Part shown: positions 11,378-18,944 of the stretch, one piece after another | How the letters are laid out: every line of letters begins with the position of its first letter | How positions within the stretch are numbered: position 1 is the stretch's first letter | DNA from: Desulfomicrobiaceae bacterium | GTDB taxonomy: Bacteria > Desulfobacterota > Desulfovibrionia > Desulfovibrionales > Desulfomicrobiaceae | Direction of reading: 5' to 3' | Assembly (NCBI GenBank): GCA_003530935.1 | Contig: DPEO01000017.1 | Span: forward strand, 1-20,080 | DNA length: 20,080 bases | Program-made: the position numbers and the translations under genes | Notes under the pieces: generated by a model | Databases searched by the model: none | Told to the model about the DNA's origin: nothing | The model's input: the letters and a program-made list of their open reading frames with translations, nothing else

Positions 11378-13765
11378 ATGTTGCTCGGTCTTTCGTGGCT
11401 TCGGCAGTGGACGCCTTTTGAGGGAACAGCAGAAGAATTGGCCGATCGGCTCACGATGTTGGGCCTGGAAGTCGAAGACATTCGGGATCCCTTTGCCCAT
11501 TTGACCTCGGTGGTGACGGGACGGGTGGTGGAGTGCGTCCCGCATCCGGCGTCGGACCATTTGTCTGTGTGCCGGGTGGACGTGGGAGGAGCGGAGTTTC
11601 TTCCCATCGTATGTGGGGCCCCCAACGTGGCGGCGGGACAGATGGTGCCGGTGGCCACCGTGGGGACCACGCTTCCAGGGGGCATGACCATCCAAAAGGC
11701 CAAGCTGCGCGGAGAGCGTTCGTGGGGCATGATCTGCTCGGAGCGGGAATTGGGTCTGGGAGAGAGCCATGGCGGCATCATGGTGCTCGACCCGAAGCTT
11801 TCCCCCGGCGTCCCCGTGCCGGACGCCTTGGGTCTGGAGCGTGTGGTGCTTGATGTGAGCATCACCCCCAACCGCGCCGACTGTCTTTCTGTCTTGGGCC
11901 TGGCTCGGGAAACGGCCGCGGCCTTTGGATTGCCGCTGCACCTTCCCCAGGTGCAGCTTACCGAAGCCGGGGAGCCCTGGTCGTTTGCCGTGGAGGCGGA
12001 GGCCGACGCCTGCCCGCTCTACCAGGCTCGGTTGATCCGCTCCCTTTCGGTCGCCCCGAGTCCGGATTGGATGCGCTACCGCCTTCTTGCCTGCGGCATG
12101 CGGCCACGCAACAATCTCGTGGATGTCACCAATTACGTGCTCTTGGAGACGGGCCAGCCCCTGCACGCCTTTGACGCAGACCGCTTGCACGGAGGGCGCA
12201 TTCGGGCGGCGCGGACGCCGCAGCCGCTGGATTTCACCACGTTGGATGGCCAGGTGCGGCGCATGGAGCCTGGGGACATCCTCATTTGGGATGCCCAAGG
12301 ACCGGTGGCCGTGGCCGGCGTCATGGGCGGGCAGGATTCGGAAGTCACGGAGACGACCACGAACGTGCTTTTGGAGAGCGCAGTGTTCCATTCGCTCTCG
12401 GTGCGGCGCACGGCCCGGCGCTTGGGGATCGCCAGCGAGGCGGCGTATCGCTTCGAACGCGGAGTGGATCAGCTCGCTACGACTTGGGCCCTGGACCGGG
12501 CTGCCGCCCTCATGGCGGAGCTTGCAGGCGGCGTGGTCGCCCCAGGGGTGGCTGGAGCAGAGCCTGTGCCCTATGTCCCGCGGTCGGTGTCCTTCCGTCC
12601 TCGGCGGGTTTTTCAAGTTTTGGGCGTGGACCCGGGCGAGGAATTTGCCCACAAGACTTTGGTGTCCCTCGGCTGTGCCGTAACGAACCACGAGAATGCC
12701 TGGGAGGTCACCTTGCCTTCGTTCCGCCTGGATCTGGAGCGAGAGATCGATTTGGTGGAAGAGGTGGCCCGTTTTTATGGTATGGATCGCATCCCGGCGG
12801 TGCTTCCGCCGGTGTCTTTGTCCCTCGATGCCCTGGCGCAGGCGGACACGAGCTTTGCGGAGACCGCCGCAGTCAAGGCATGGGGCAAGGGGGCCGGGCT
12901 GTTGGAGGCGGTGAACTACAGTTTCGTGAGCGCCGCGGACATAAAGCGGTGCGGTCTTCCTCTGGAACACGCCGTACGCGTGGCCAACCCCTTGAGCGAG
13001 GACATGGAAGTGCTGCGCACTGATCTGGTTCCAGGGATGCTGCGCGCCCTGCGTCACAATATCGCGGGGGGGACGACCCGAGTGCGGCTCTTTGAGGTGG
13101 CGCGGATATTCGTCTCGGATGCCCAGAGGGAAACCACGGTGGCGGAAGCCCTGCGTTTGGCTATTCTCCTGCATGGCGCGCGTTTCGCCGAGCGGGCGCC
13201 GTATCCTCGTGGAGAGGTCGCCTTTGCCGATATCAAAGGCCTGGTGGAGCATTTGCTTGTGCATTTGGGCCTGGGGCCGTGCCGCTGGCTGGTGGAGCAG
13301 GCCCGGCCATACCTGGCGGAGCAGGCTACGGCATGGGTGGATGGCCGCAGCATCGGTGCTGTGGGCCGCATCGCGCCCAGTATCGCCGATGCCTATGAAG
13401 CGCGCGGGGCAGTGTGGTATGCGGACCTCGATCTGGAGCGGCTTTTGGCCATGGCCCGGCAGGCCCGCCTGCGTTTCACTCCCCTGGGGCGTTTCCCGGT
13501 GGTGCGCCGGGACGTGACCTTGCGCATGGGCTGGGATATTTCCGTGGACCAGGTGCTCGGCGCAGTGGCGGCCATGCAGGAGCCGCTGGTGGACGAGCAC
13601 TTCGTTTTGGATGTCTACCATCCGCAGGACGCCGCGGTGCGCCATGTGACGGTGCGCGTGGTCTACCGGCATCCGGAGCGGACGCTCAAAGACAAGGAAG
13701 TGGACAAGGTCCATAGTCGGCTGGTTTCCCGCATTGTACAGCAATTGCCTGTCCAGGTGGTGTGA
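11378..13765 (+). CDS. pheT: Phenylalanyl-tRNA synthetase beta subunit
   Basis: The 795-residue beta subunit carries tRNA recognition and editing. Domains in order: the N-terminal segment MLLGLSWLRQW; an OB-fold tRNA-binding domain (about 39-150, TGRVVECVPHPASDHLSVC and PIVCGAPNVAAGQMVPVA); B3/B4 editing domain (about 210-375, NNLVDVTNYVLLETGQPLHAFD); B5 domain (about 400-470); the catalytic-like core with ETAAVKAWGKGAGLLEAVNYSF; and the C-terminal FDX-ACB domain (about 700-795, LGRFPVVRRDVTL to DKVHSRLVSRI). I choose ATG 11378, with GAGGTG 5 bases upstream, rather than GTG 11375. The gene begins 9 bases after pheS. The gene after it is a MerR regulator; the ihfA gene often found here is absent. 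Confidence 0.97.
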   Translation: MLLGLSWLRQWTPFEGTAEELADRLTMLGLEVEDIRDPFAHLTSVVTGRVVECVPHPASDHLSVCRVDVGGAEFLPIVCGAPNVAAGQMVPVATVGTTLPGGMTIQKAKLRGERSWGMICSERELGLGESHGGIMVLDPKLSPGVPVPDALGLERVVLDVSITPNRADCLSVLGLARETAAAFGLPLHLPQVQLTEAGEPWSFAVEAEADACPLYQARLIRSLSVAPSPDWMRYRLLACGMRPRNNLVDVTNYVLLETGQPLHAFDADRLHGGRIRAARTPQPLDFTTLDGQVRRMEPGDILIWDAQGPVAVAGVMGGQDSEVTETTTNVLLESAVFHSLSVRRTARRLGIASEAAYRFERGVDQLATTWALDRAAALMAELAGGVVAPGVAGAEPVPYVPRSVSFRPRRVFQVLGVDPGEEFAHKTLVSLGCAVTNHENAWEVTLPSFRLDLEREIDLVEEVARFYGMDRIPAVLPPVSLSLDALAQADTSFAETAAVKAWGKGAGLLEAVNYSFVSAADIKRCGLPLEHAVRVANPLSEDMEVLRTDLVPGMLRALRHNIAGGTTRVRLFEVARIFVSDAQRETTVAEALRLAILLHGARFAERAPYPRGEVAFADIKGLVEHLLVHLGLGPCRWLVEQARPYLAEQATAWVDGRSIGAVGRIAPSIADAYEARGAVWYADLDLERLLAMARQARLRFTPLGRFPVVRRDVTLRMGWDISVDQVLGAVAAMQEPLVDEHFVLDVYHPQDAAVRHVTVRVVYRHPERTLKDKEVDKVHSRLVSRIVQQLPVQVV

Positions 13766-13770
13766 GATCC

Positions 13771-14121
13771 ATGGCGGCGCGGCGCTACCGCATCGGTGAG
13801 GTGGCGGCACTCTTGGGGGTGCGGACGTCCACCTTGCGGTTTTGGGAGACGGAGTTTCCCGAAGCCCGCGCCCAGCGCACTGCCTCGGGCCAGCGGTATT
13901 ATACCGAGGAGGCCGTGGCCGCGCTGCGCCGCATCAAGGATCTGGTGCACCGTGAAGGCCTGACCCTGGCCGGGGCCCGGCGCCGGTTGCGCCAGGAGGG
14001 TTCCGCTGAGGCGGAAGCTGGGCTTGTGCAGGAGCTCGCCCGGGATCTGGAGGCGCTCTATGGGTTGCTTGCAGGCAGACCTCCGGCGGGGGCGCCATCT
14101 CAGGGAGGTTCCCATGGCTAG
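13771..14121 (+). CDS. MerR-family transcriptional regulator, DNA-binding domain only
   Basis: A 116-residue protein. Residues 6-75 form a MerR winged helix-turn-helix: YRIGEVAALLGVRTSTLRFWETEF (6-29), the wing with SGQRYYTEEAVAALRRIKDLV (39-59) and GLTLAGARRRLRQ (63-75). The last 40 residues are a short helix plus an Ala/Gly/Pro-rich tail. There is no metal-binding cysteine pattern and no effector domain, so the signal is not predictable. The ATG at 13771 follows pheT by 5 bases, with AGGTGG at 13755-13760. A GTG at 13762 overlapping the pheT stop would add three residues and is a real alternative. MerR genes after pheT are common in proteobacteria and deltaproteobacteria-like groups. The 3' end overlaps the next gene by 8 bases. 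Confidence 0.9.
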   Translation: MAARRYRIGEVAALLGVRTSTLRFWETEFPEARAQRTASGQRYYTEEAVAALRRIKDLVHREGLTLAGARRRLRQEGSAEAEAGLVQELARDLEALYGLLAGRPPAGAPSQGGSHG

Positions 14122-14590
14122 TGTGCAGAAGATATTCATGGCCAAGGATGGGAGCGCCACGTTCGTTTGTCCGGCATGCGGTCGGGAGAGGGTGTTTGAT
14201 GCCCGGGCTTTTTTGGACAAAGATCCGCGGTTCGATATCCGTTGCTCCTGCGGCCAGATAACGCCTGTCCTTTTGGAATTTCGTAAATATTTCCGCAAAA
14301 AGGTCCGTTTGCTCGGGTTTTGTACCGTGGAGCGCACGGGCCAGGAATACCCCATCGAAGTGCGGGACGTGTCTTTGGAGGGCGTGGGCTTCGCCCTGGC
14401 GGACAAGACGGTGGTGCCGGACATGCTCCCCGGGGACGTGGTGGAGGTGCGTTTTCGCCTCGACAACCGCGCCAAAAGCCTCGTGGAGCGCCGCGGCGAG
14501 ATCCGCACCCTGCGTGGGGAGTTCATCGGTGTGGAGTTCTTTCCCGTGGCCTACGACAAGGACCTGGGCGGCTATCTTTTGGGAACGTAA
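14114..14590 (+). CDS. Zinc-ribbon and PilZ domain protein, probable c-di-GMP receptor
   Basis: A 158-residue soluble protein. Residues 17-48 form a zinc-ribbon-like module with CPAC (Cys19, Cys22) and CSC (Cys44, Cys46). Residues about 55-155 look like a PilZ domain: FRKYFRKKVR (56-65) supplies the RxxxR motif and RDVSLEGVGFAL (84-95) supplies D-x-S-x-x-G, the two sequences that bind cyclic di-GMP. The domain ends with GEIRTLRGEFIGVEFFP. The ATG at 14114 has AGGGAGG 5-6 bases upstream and lies inside the last codons of merR, so the two are co-translated. No flagellar, pilus or exopolysaccharide gene is near, so the output is unknown. The zinc-ribbon could mediate protein or nucleic-acid contact; this is inference. 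Confidence 0.82.
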   Translation: MASVQKIFMAKDGSATFVCPACGRERVFDARAFLDKDPRFDIRCSCGQITPVLLEFRKYFRKKVRLLGFCTVERTGQEYPIEVRDVSLEGVGFALADKTVVPDMLPGDVVEVRFRLDNRAKSLVERRGEIRTLRGEFIGVEFFPVAYDKDLGGYLLGT

Positions 14591-14608
14591 GCATAAGGAG
14601 GCTCCATC

Positions 14609-15787
14609 ATGCGACTGGCCCAGCGGATGCAAGCCATTCGGCCTTCAGCCACCTTGGCGGTCAATGCCAAGGCCCAGGAACTCCGCGCTGCAGGCAAGCC
14701 CATCGTGAGCCTGGCAGTCGGGGAGCCTGACTTTCCCACCCCGGCGCACGTGGTGGACGCGGCCCATCAAGCCCTGCGCGATGGGTTTACCCGCTATACC
14801 CCGGTGCCGGGCATCGCCCCGCTGCGCGAGGCCGTGGCGGCTTCTTTTGCGCGCTACGGCGTCACCACGGCCGGGCCGGAGCATGTGATGGTGACCAACG
14901 GCGGCAAACAGGCCCTGTTCAACCTGTTTCTCGCCATATTGGATCCGGGCGATGAGGTGCTTGTCCCCGCGCCGTACTGGGTGAGCTACCCGGATATGAT
15001 CGCCCTGGCCCAAGGGGTGCCGGTGGCGGTGCCCACCGAGCCGGAACGAGGCTTTTTGGTGGACCTCGACGCCTTGGATGCGGCATGCACCCCGCGCACG
15101 CGCATGCTGGTCCTCAATTCGCCTTCCAATCCCACGGGCGCGCACTACACCCAGGAGGCCATGGATCAATTGGCCGCCTGGGCCCATGACCGGGGGATCT
15201 TCGTGGTGAGCGACGAGATCTATGCCCAGCTGGTGTATCCGCCGGCAGCGCCTGCCTCCCTGGCCCCGTGGTGGCAGCGTCACCCCGGGGGCTTTGCCAT
15301 CGTCAACGGCCTGGCCAAGAGCCATGCCATGACCGGGTGGCGTGTGGGCTACGTCTTGGCCCATGCGGACCTCATCAAGGCCATGGTCAAGATCCAGGGG
15401 CAAAGCACGTCCAACATTTGTTCCATTGCCCAGAAGGCGGCCTTGGCTGCGCTCACGGGCGACGACGCCTGTGTTCAGGCCATGCGGCAGGCCTTCCAGC
15501 GCCGTCGGGATTTGGCCATGGACATGGTGCAGACGTGGCCCAAGGTGGTCTGCCCCAAGCCGCAGGGGGCGTTTTATCTCTTTCCTCGGGTGGACGCCCT
15601 GTACTCGCCGACGGTGCCGGATTCCGCCGCCATGTGCGCCTATCTCCTCGATGCCGCATCCGTGGCGCTGGTGCCGGGCGCGGCCTTCGGCGATGACCGC
15701 TGTATTCGCATTTCCTATGCCGTAGACGACGCCACGCTGACCGAAGCCCTTGGGGCCATAGGGCAGGCGTTGGCGCGTCTGTGCTAG
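14609..15787 (+). CDS. Aspartate (possibly aspartate/prephenate) aminotransferase, class I subgroup Ib
   Basis: A PLP-dependent aminotransferase of 392 residues that closely follows the Thermus-type subgroup Ib aspartate aminotransferases. Seen: RPSATLAVNAKAQEL (11-25), VGEPDFPTP (37-45), TNGGKQALFN (96-105, with Lys100 at the position that binds the distal carboxylate in subgroup Ib), LNSPSNPTGA (169-178, Asn174), SDEIYAQLVY (201-210), the Schiff-base lysine Lys237 in NGLAKSHAMTGWRVGY, and the C-terminal RISYAV arginine. It converts aspartate and 2-oxoglutarate to oxaloacetate and glutamate. Some subgroup Ib enzymes also transaminate prephenate to arogenate, which cannot be decided by eye. 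The ATG at 14609 has AAGGAGG upstream (14596-14602). It lies 18 bases after the PilZ gene and 12 before pgi. Confidence 0.93.
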   Translation: MRLAQRMQAIRPSATLAVNAKAQELRAAGKPIVSLAVGEPDFPTPAHVVDAAHQALRDGFTRYTPVPGIAPLREAVAASFARYGVTTAGPEHVMVTNGGKQALFNLFLAILDPGDEVLVPAPYWVSYPDMIALAQGVPVAVPTEPERGFLVDLDALDAACTPRTRMLVLNSPSNPTGAHYTQEAMDQLAAWAHDRGIFVVSDEIYAQLVYPPAAPASLAPWWQRHPGGFAIVNGLAKSHAMTGWRVGYVLAHADLIKAMVKIQGQSTSNICSIAQKAALAALTGDDACVQAMRQAFQRRRDLAMDMVQTWPKVVCPKPQGAFYLFPRVDALYSPTVPDSAAMCAYLLDAASVALVPGAAFGDDRCIRISYAVDDATLTEALGAIGQALARLC

Positions 15788-15799
15788 TGGGAGGTCGCT

Positions 15800-17446
15800 A
15801 TGGGGATTCATCAGACACCCGCGTGGCAGGCCTTGGCAGAGCATGCCCGGCAGATGCAGCGCGTCCATCTTCGCCAGCTCTTTGCCGAGGACCCGGATCG
15901 CTTTATCCGCTTCCACCGCCGCATCCCTGGGCTGTTGGTGGATTTTTCCAAAAACTGGATCACGGACCGCACCCTGGCCTTGCTGGTGGATCTCGCCGTG
16001 GCGGCGGAGCTTCCGGCGCGCCGGGACGCCATGCTGCGCGGGGAGCGCATCAATTCCACGGAAAAACGGGCGGTGCTCCATACCGCCTTGCGTCGGCCGC
16101 GAGGGGCCTCGCTTCTGCTGGACGGCCGGGACGTGGTGGCGGACGTGCATGCGGTACTGGACCAGATGGAACGGTGGGTGGAGGCGGTGCGCAGCGGCGC
16201 GTGGCGGGGATACACCGACCGGCCCATCACCGATGTGGTCAATATCGGCATCGGCGGCTCCGACCTGGGGCCGCGCATGGCGGTGCATGCCTTGGGGGCT
16301 TACGCAGCCAAACATTTGCGTTTCCACTTCGTCTCCAACATCGATCCCTCCCACATGGCTCGGGTGCTGGAGGTGGTGCACCCGGAGACCACGGTCTTTT
16401 TGGTGGCCTCCAAGACCTTCACCACCCAGGAAACCCTGGCCAATGCCCACGCGGCCCGCGCCTGGTTTTTGCGCTCCGCCACCGAGGTCGATATCGCCCG
16501 GCATTTCGTGGCCATGTCCACCAATACCGAGGCCGTGCGTGCCTTTGGTATCGACCCTGCCAATATGTTTGGTTTTTGGGATTGGGTGGGCGGCCGCTAC
16601 TCCGTGTGGTCGGCCATCGGCCTTTCGGTCGCCTTGGCCATCGGCATGGAAGGATTCCGGGAGTTTTTGGCCGGCGGTCACGACATGGACACCCATTTCG
16701 CCACTGCTCCCCTTGCGGACAACATCCCCGTGATCTTGGGCCTGCTGCGGGTGTGGTACCGTGATTTCTGCGGCCTTTCCTCGTGCGCGGTCCTTCCGTA
16801 CGACCAGTATCTCGAACATTTTCCCAGTTATCTCCAGCAACTCGATATGGAGAGCAACGGCAAGGGCGTGACCCATGCCGGGGTCCCGGTGGAGTACGCC
16901 ACCGGTCCGGTGCTGTGGGGGCAGGTGGGGACCAATGGGCAGCACGCCTTCTACCAGCTCCTCCACCAGGGGACGAGTGTGGTGCCGTGCGACTTCTTGG
17001 CCCCGAGAGCGCCGCTCCACCCCTTGGGCGATCAGCATCGCATGCTGCTGGCCAATTTCCTTGCCCAGACCGAGGCCCTCATGCGCGGCCGCACCCTGGA
17101 GGAGGCCCGGCAGGCCCTGCGCCATTTGTCTGAAGCGGAGCGGGAGCGCCTTGCCCCGCACAAGGTCTTTCCGGGCAATCGGCCGTCCACGTCCATCGTG
17201 TACGACCGCTTGACTCCGCGCACCTTGGGTCGGCTCATCGCTCTCTACGAACACATGGTGTTCGTGCAAGGCGTGATTTGGGACATCAACTCCTTCGATC
17301 AGATGGGCGTGGAGTTGGGCAAAGAGTTGGCGGGCGCTTTGCTGCCCGAGCTGGTGCCCGGAACGGCGGTGGGAGACCATGACGCCTCCACCGCGGCCTT
17401 GGTGCGGTATCTGCGCGCCGAAGACGACACCCCCGCCGGGGACTAA
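15800..17446 (+). CDS. pgi: Glucose-6-phosphate isomerase
   Basis: Cytoplasmic enzyme interconverting glucose-6-phosphate and fructose-6-phosphate. The 548-residue product is full length for the enterobacterial-type family. Motifs: NIGIGGSDLGPRM (148-160), SKTFTTQET (204-212), DMESNGKG (349-356, catalytic Glu351), GTNGQHAFYQLLHQG (377-391, catalytic His382) and QGVIWDINSFDQMGVELGK (490-508, Lys508). The ATG at 15800 has GGGAGG about 6 bases upstream. It follows the aminotransferase by 12 bases and precedes a histidine kinase by 34 bases. In a sulfate reducer it probably serves gluconeogenesis and sugar-nucleotide or polysaccharide synthesis more than sugar catabolism, which is inference from lifestyle. 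Confidence 0.98.
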   Translation: MGIHQTPAWQALAEHARQMQRVHLRQLFAEDPDRFIRFHRRIPGLLVDFSKNWITDRTLALLVDLAVAAELPARRDAMLRGERINSTEKRAVLHTALRRPRGASLLLDGRDVVADVHAVLDQMERWVEAVRSGAWRGYTDRPITDVVNIGIGGSDLGPRMAVHALGAYAAKHLRFHFVSNIDPSHMARVLEVVHPETTVFLVASKTFTTQETLANAHAARAWFLRSATEVDIARHFVAMSTNTEAVRAFGIDPANMFGFWDWVGGRYSVWSAIGLSVALAIGMEGFREFLAGGHDMDTHFATAPLADNIPVILGLLRVWYRDFCGLSSCAVLPYDQYLEHFPSYLQQLDMESNGKGVTHAGVPVEYATGPVLWGQVGTNGQHAFYQLLHQGTSVVPCDFLAPRAPLHPLGDQHRMLLANFLAQTEALMRGRTLEEARQALRHLSEAERERLAPHKVFPGNRPSTSIVYDRLTPRTLGRLIALYEHMVFVQGVIWDINSFDQMGVELGKELAGALLPELVPGTAVGDHDASTAALVRYLRAEDDTPAGD

Positions 17447-17480
17447 GGTCCGGGTGGGGCGGGGAAGATTGTACCATACC

Positions 17481-18944
17481 ATGCGCTATAATCCCTTTCG
17501 CGTCGATCCCGCCCACCCCTTCCAACTGGTCCGTTTTCTTTCCGTGAGCTCCTTGGTGCTGGTGCTCGGCGCCGGGCTCGCCCTTGCTGCGGTGCTCACC
17601 AACACTGTACGCGCGGCGTTTTTGGACAAGAACCGCGCCTTTGCCCAGCTGTTGGCGGAAAATCTCAATCACCAGATCTATCGGCGCTTCACCTTGCCGG
17701 TGGTGCTCGCCTTTGGTCGGGTGGAGCTCAAGCGCAAGGAACAGTACGAGCGCCTGGATCAGGTGGTCGAGTCCACCGTCCATTCCTTCCATGTGCTGGA
17801 AATCCGTATCTATAACGAGGCCGGAGAAGTGGTGTACGCCACGCAGCCCCACTTGGTGGGGCGTACGGATTTGAGCGATGGGGCGGTGCGCGCTGCGGTC
17901 GACGAAGGCCGCACCACTATGGAAGAGGTCCATGTCCGATCGAGATGGGTGACCTTCCTCGACCCTACTCCTGAGCCGGAAAGCGTCATCTTGCGTACGG
18001 TCTATCCGCTGCGGGCGGAAGCGGATTTGCGGTTTCGAGAAAACCCCGGCCCCCTTTTGGGGGTGCTTGAGATCACCCAAGACATCAGTCACGATTCCGG
18101 GACCGTGGTGCGCCTGCAGCTCTCCATTTTGGTGGCGACCTTGGTTTCGTCCGCGGTGCTGTACAGTCTCATGGTCTTTCTCATCCGCAAGGCGGACCGG
18201 GTGCTGGTGGAGCGGGCCCGGGAGCGCGAACGCCTGGAGCGGGAGCTCGCGCAAAACGAAAAGCTGGCTTCCATGGGGCGCATGGTGGCGAGCATAGCCC
18301 ACGAGATCCGCAATCCCTTGGGGATCATCCGCAGCAGTGCGGAGCTCTTGCGCAAGAAGGAGACCGACCCGTCGAGCGCCAGCGCGCGCATGCTCGAGGC
18401 CATCTTTGAAGAGTCCAAGCGACTCAGCCAGATCGTCAATGACTTTTTGGATTACGCCCGACCACGGCAACCCGCCATGGACGAGGTGGATCTCCATGCC
18501 TTGGCCCATCAGGCGGTGACCTTTTTGGGACAGGAGGGTCGCGTGCGTTTGGAGAACCGCTTGCCGGCACCGTATCTGGTGCACGGGGACAAGGAGTTGA
18601 TCTACCGTGCGCTGTACAACGTCCTGGCCAATGCCGTGGCGGTCTCCCCGGCGGGGATGCTGGTGACCGTGGAGCCGGTATGCCGGGAAGGGTGCCGCGG
18701 GGTGCGCGTGTGCGACTGCGGCCCGGGCTTCGATCTCCAGATGTTGCCGCGTTACATCGAGCCCTTCTTCACCACCCGGGATCAGGGGACCGGCCTTGGG
18801 CTCGCCATTGTGCATTCCGTTATGCAGGCTCACGGCGGGGAATTGGTGCTGGGCAATACCGAAGCAGGCGGCGGCCAGGTGGATTTGATCTTCTGTGAGC
18901 CGTGCCTTGAGGATACGCCCGCATCACACGGATTTTTGCCGTAG
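17481..18944 (+). CDS. Membrane sensor histidine kinase
   Basis: A 487-residue two-component sensor. A transmembrane helix at about 16-40, a periplasmic sensing region at about 41-210 (with IRIYNEAGEVVYAT, 108-121, resembling a Cache-like fold) and a second helix at about 212-235 anchor it in the membrane. A coiled linker (about 238-262) leads to a HisKA domain with phosphoacceptor His274 in SIAHEIRNPLG. The ATPase domain has N box residues Asn380 and Asn384 (LYNVLANAVAVSP), G1 CDCGPGF (411-417) and the F/G2 segment FFTTRDQGTGLGLAI (429-443). The His region and TTRDQGTGLGL resemble ZraS/NtrB-type kinases. I chose ATG 17481 although its Shine-Dalgarno is weak; GTG 17454 or TTG 17469 could give a few extra residues. 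No response regulator is adjacent, so the partner is unknown. The 3' end overlaps recD by 21 bases, tail to tail. Confidence 0.93.
   Translation: MRYNPFRVDPAHPFQLVRFLSVSSLVLVLGAGLALAAVLTNTVRAAFLDKNRAFAQLLAENLNHQIYRRFTLPVVLAFGRVELKRKEQYERLDQVVESTVHSFHVLEIRIYNEAGEVVYATQPHLVGRTDLSDGAVRAAVDEGRTTMEEVHVRSRWVTFLDPTPEPESVILRTVYPLRAEADLRFRENPGPLLGVLEITQDISHDSGTVVRLQLSILVATLVSSAVLYSLMVFLIRKADRVLVERARERERLERELAQNEKLASMGRMVASIAHEIRNPLGIIRSSAELLRKKETDPSSASARMLEAIFEESKRLSQIVNDFLDYARPRQPAMDEVDLHALAHQAVTFLGQEGRVRLENRLPAPYLVHGDKELIYRALYNVLANAVAVSPAGMLVTVEPVCREGCRGVRVCDCGPGFDLQMLPRYIEPFFTTRDQGTGLGLAIVHSVMQAHGGELVLGNTEAGGGQVDLIFCEPCLEDTPASHGFLP

Noticed and set aside
10922..13810. A 962-codon open frame on the minus strand opposite pheS-pheT
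   Set aside because: It is antisense to two certain genes and has His/Arg/Pro-rich composition with no domain. GC-rich third positions in the sense genes suppress stop codons on the opposite strand.
14645..17482. A 945-codon open frame on the minus strand opposite the aminotransferase and pgi
   Set aside because: Same explanation as for the pheT antisense frame: low-complexity Gly/His/Arg composition, no recognisable motif, and the sense genes are unambiguous.
17487..17492. Perfect TATAAT inside the first codons of the histidine kinase
   Set aside because: No acceptable -35 hexamer occurs 16-18 bases upstream, and a start there would remove the translation start and the N-terminus before the first membrane helix.
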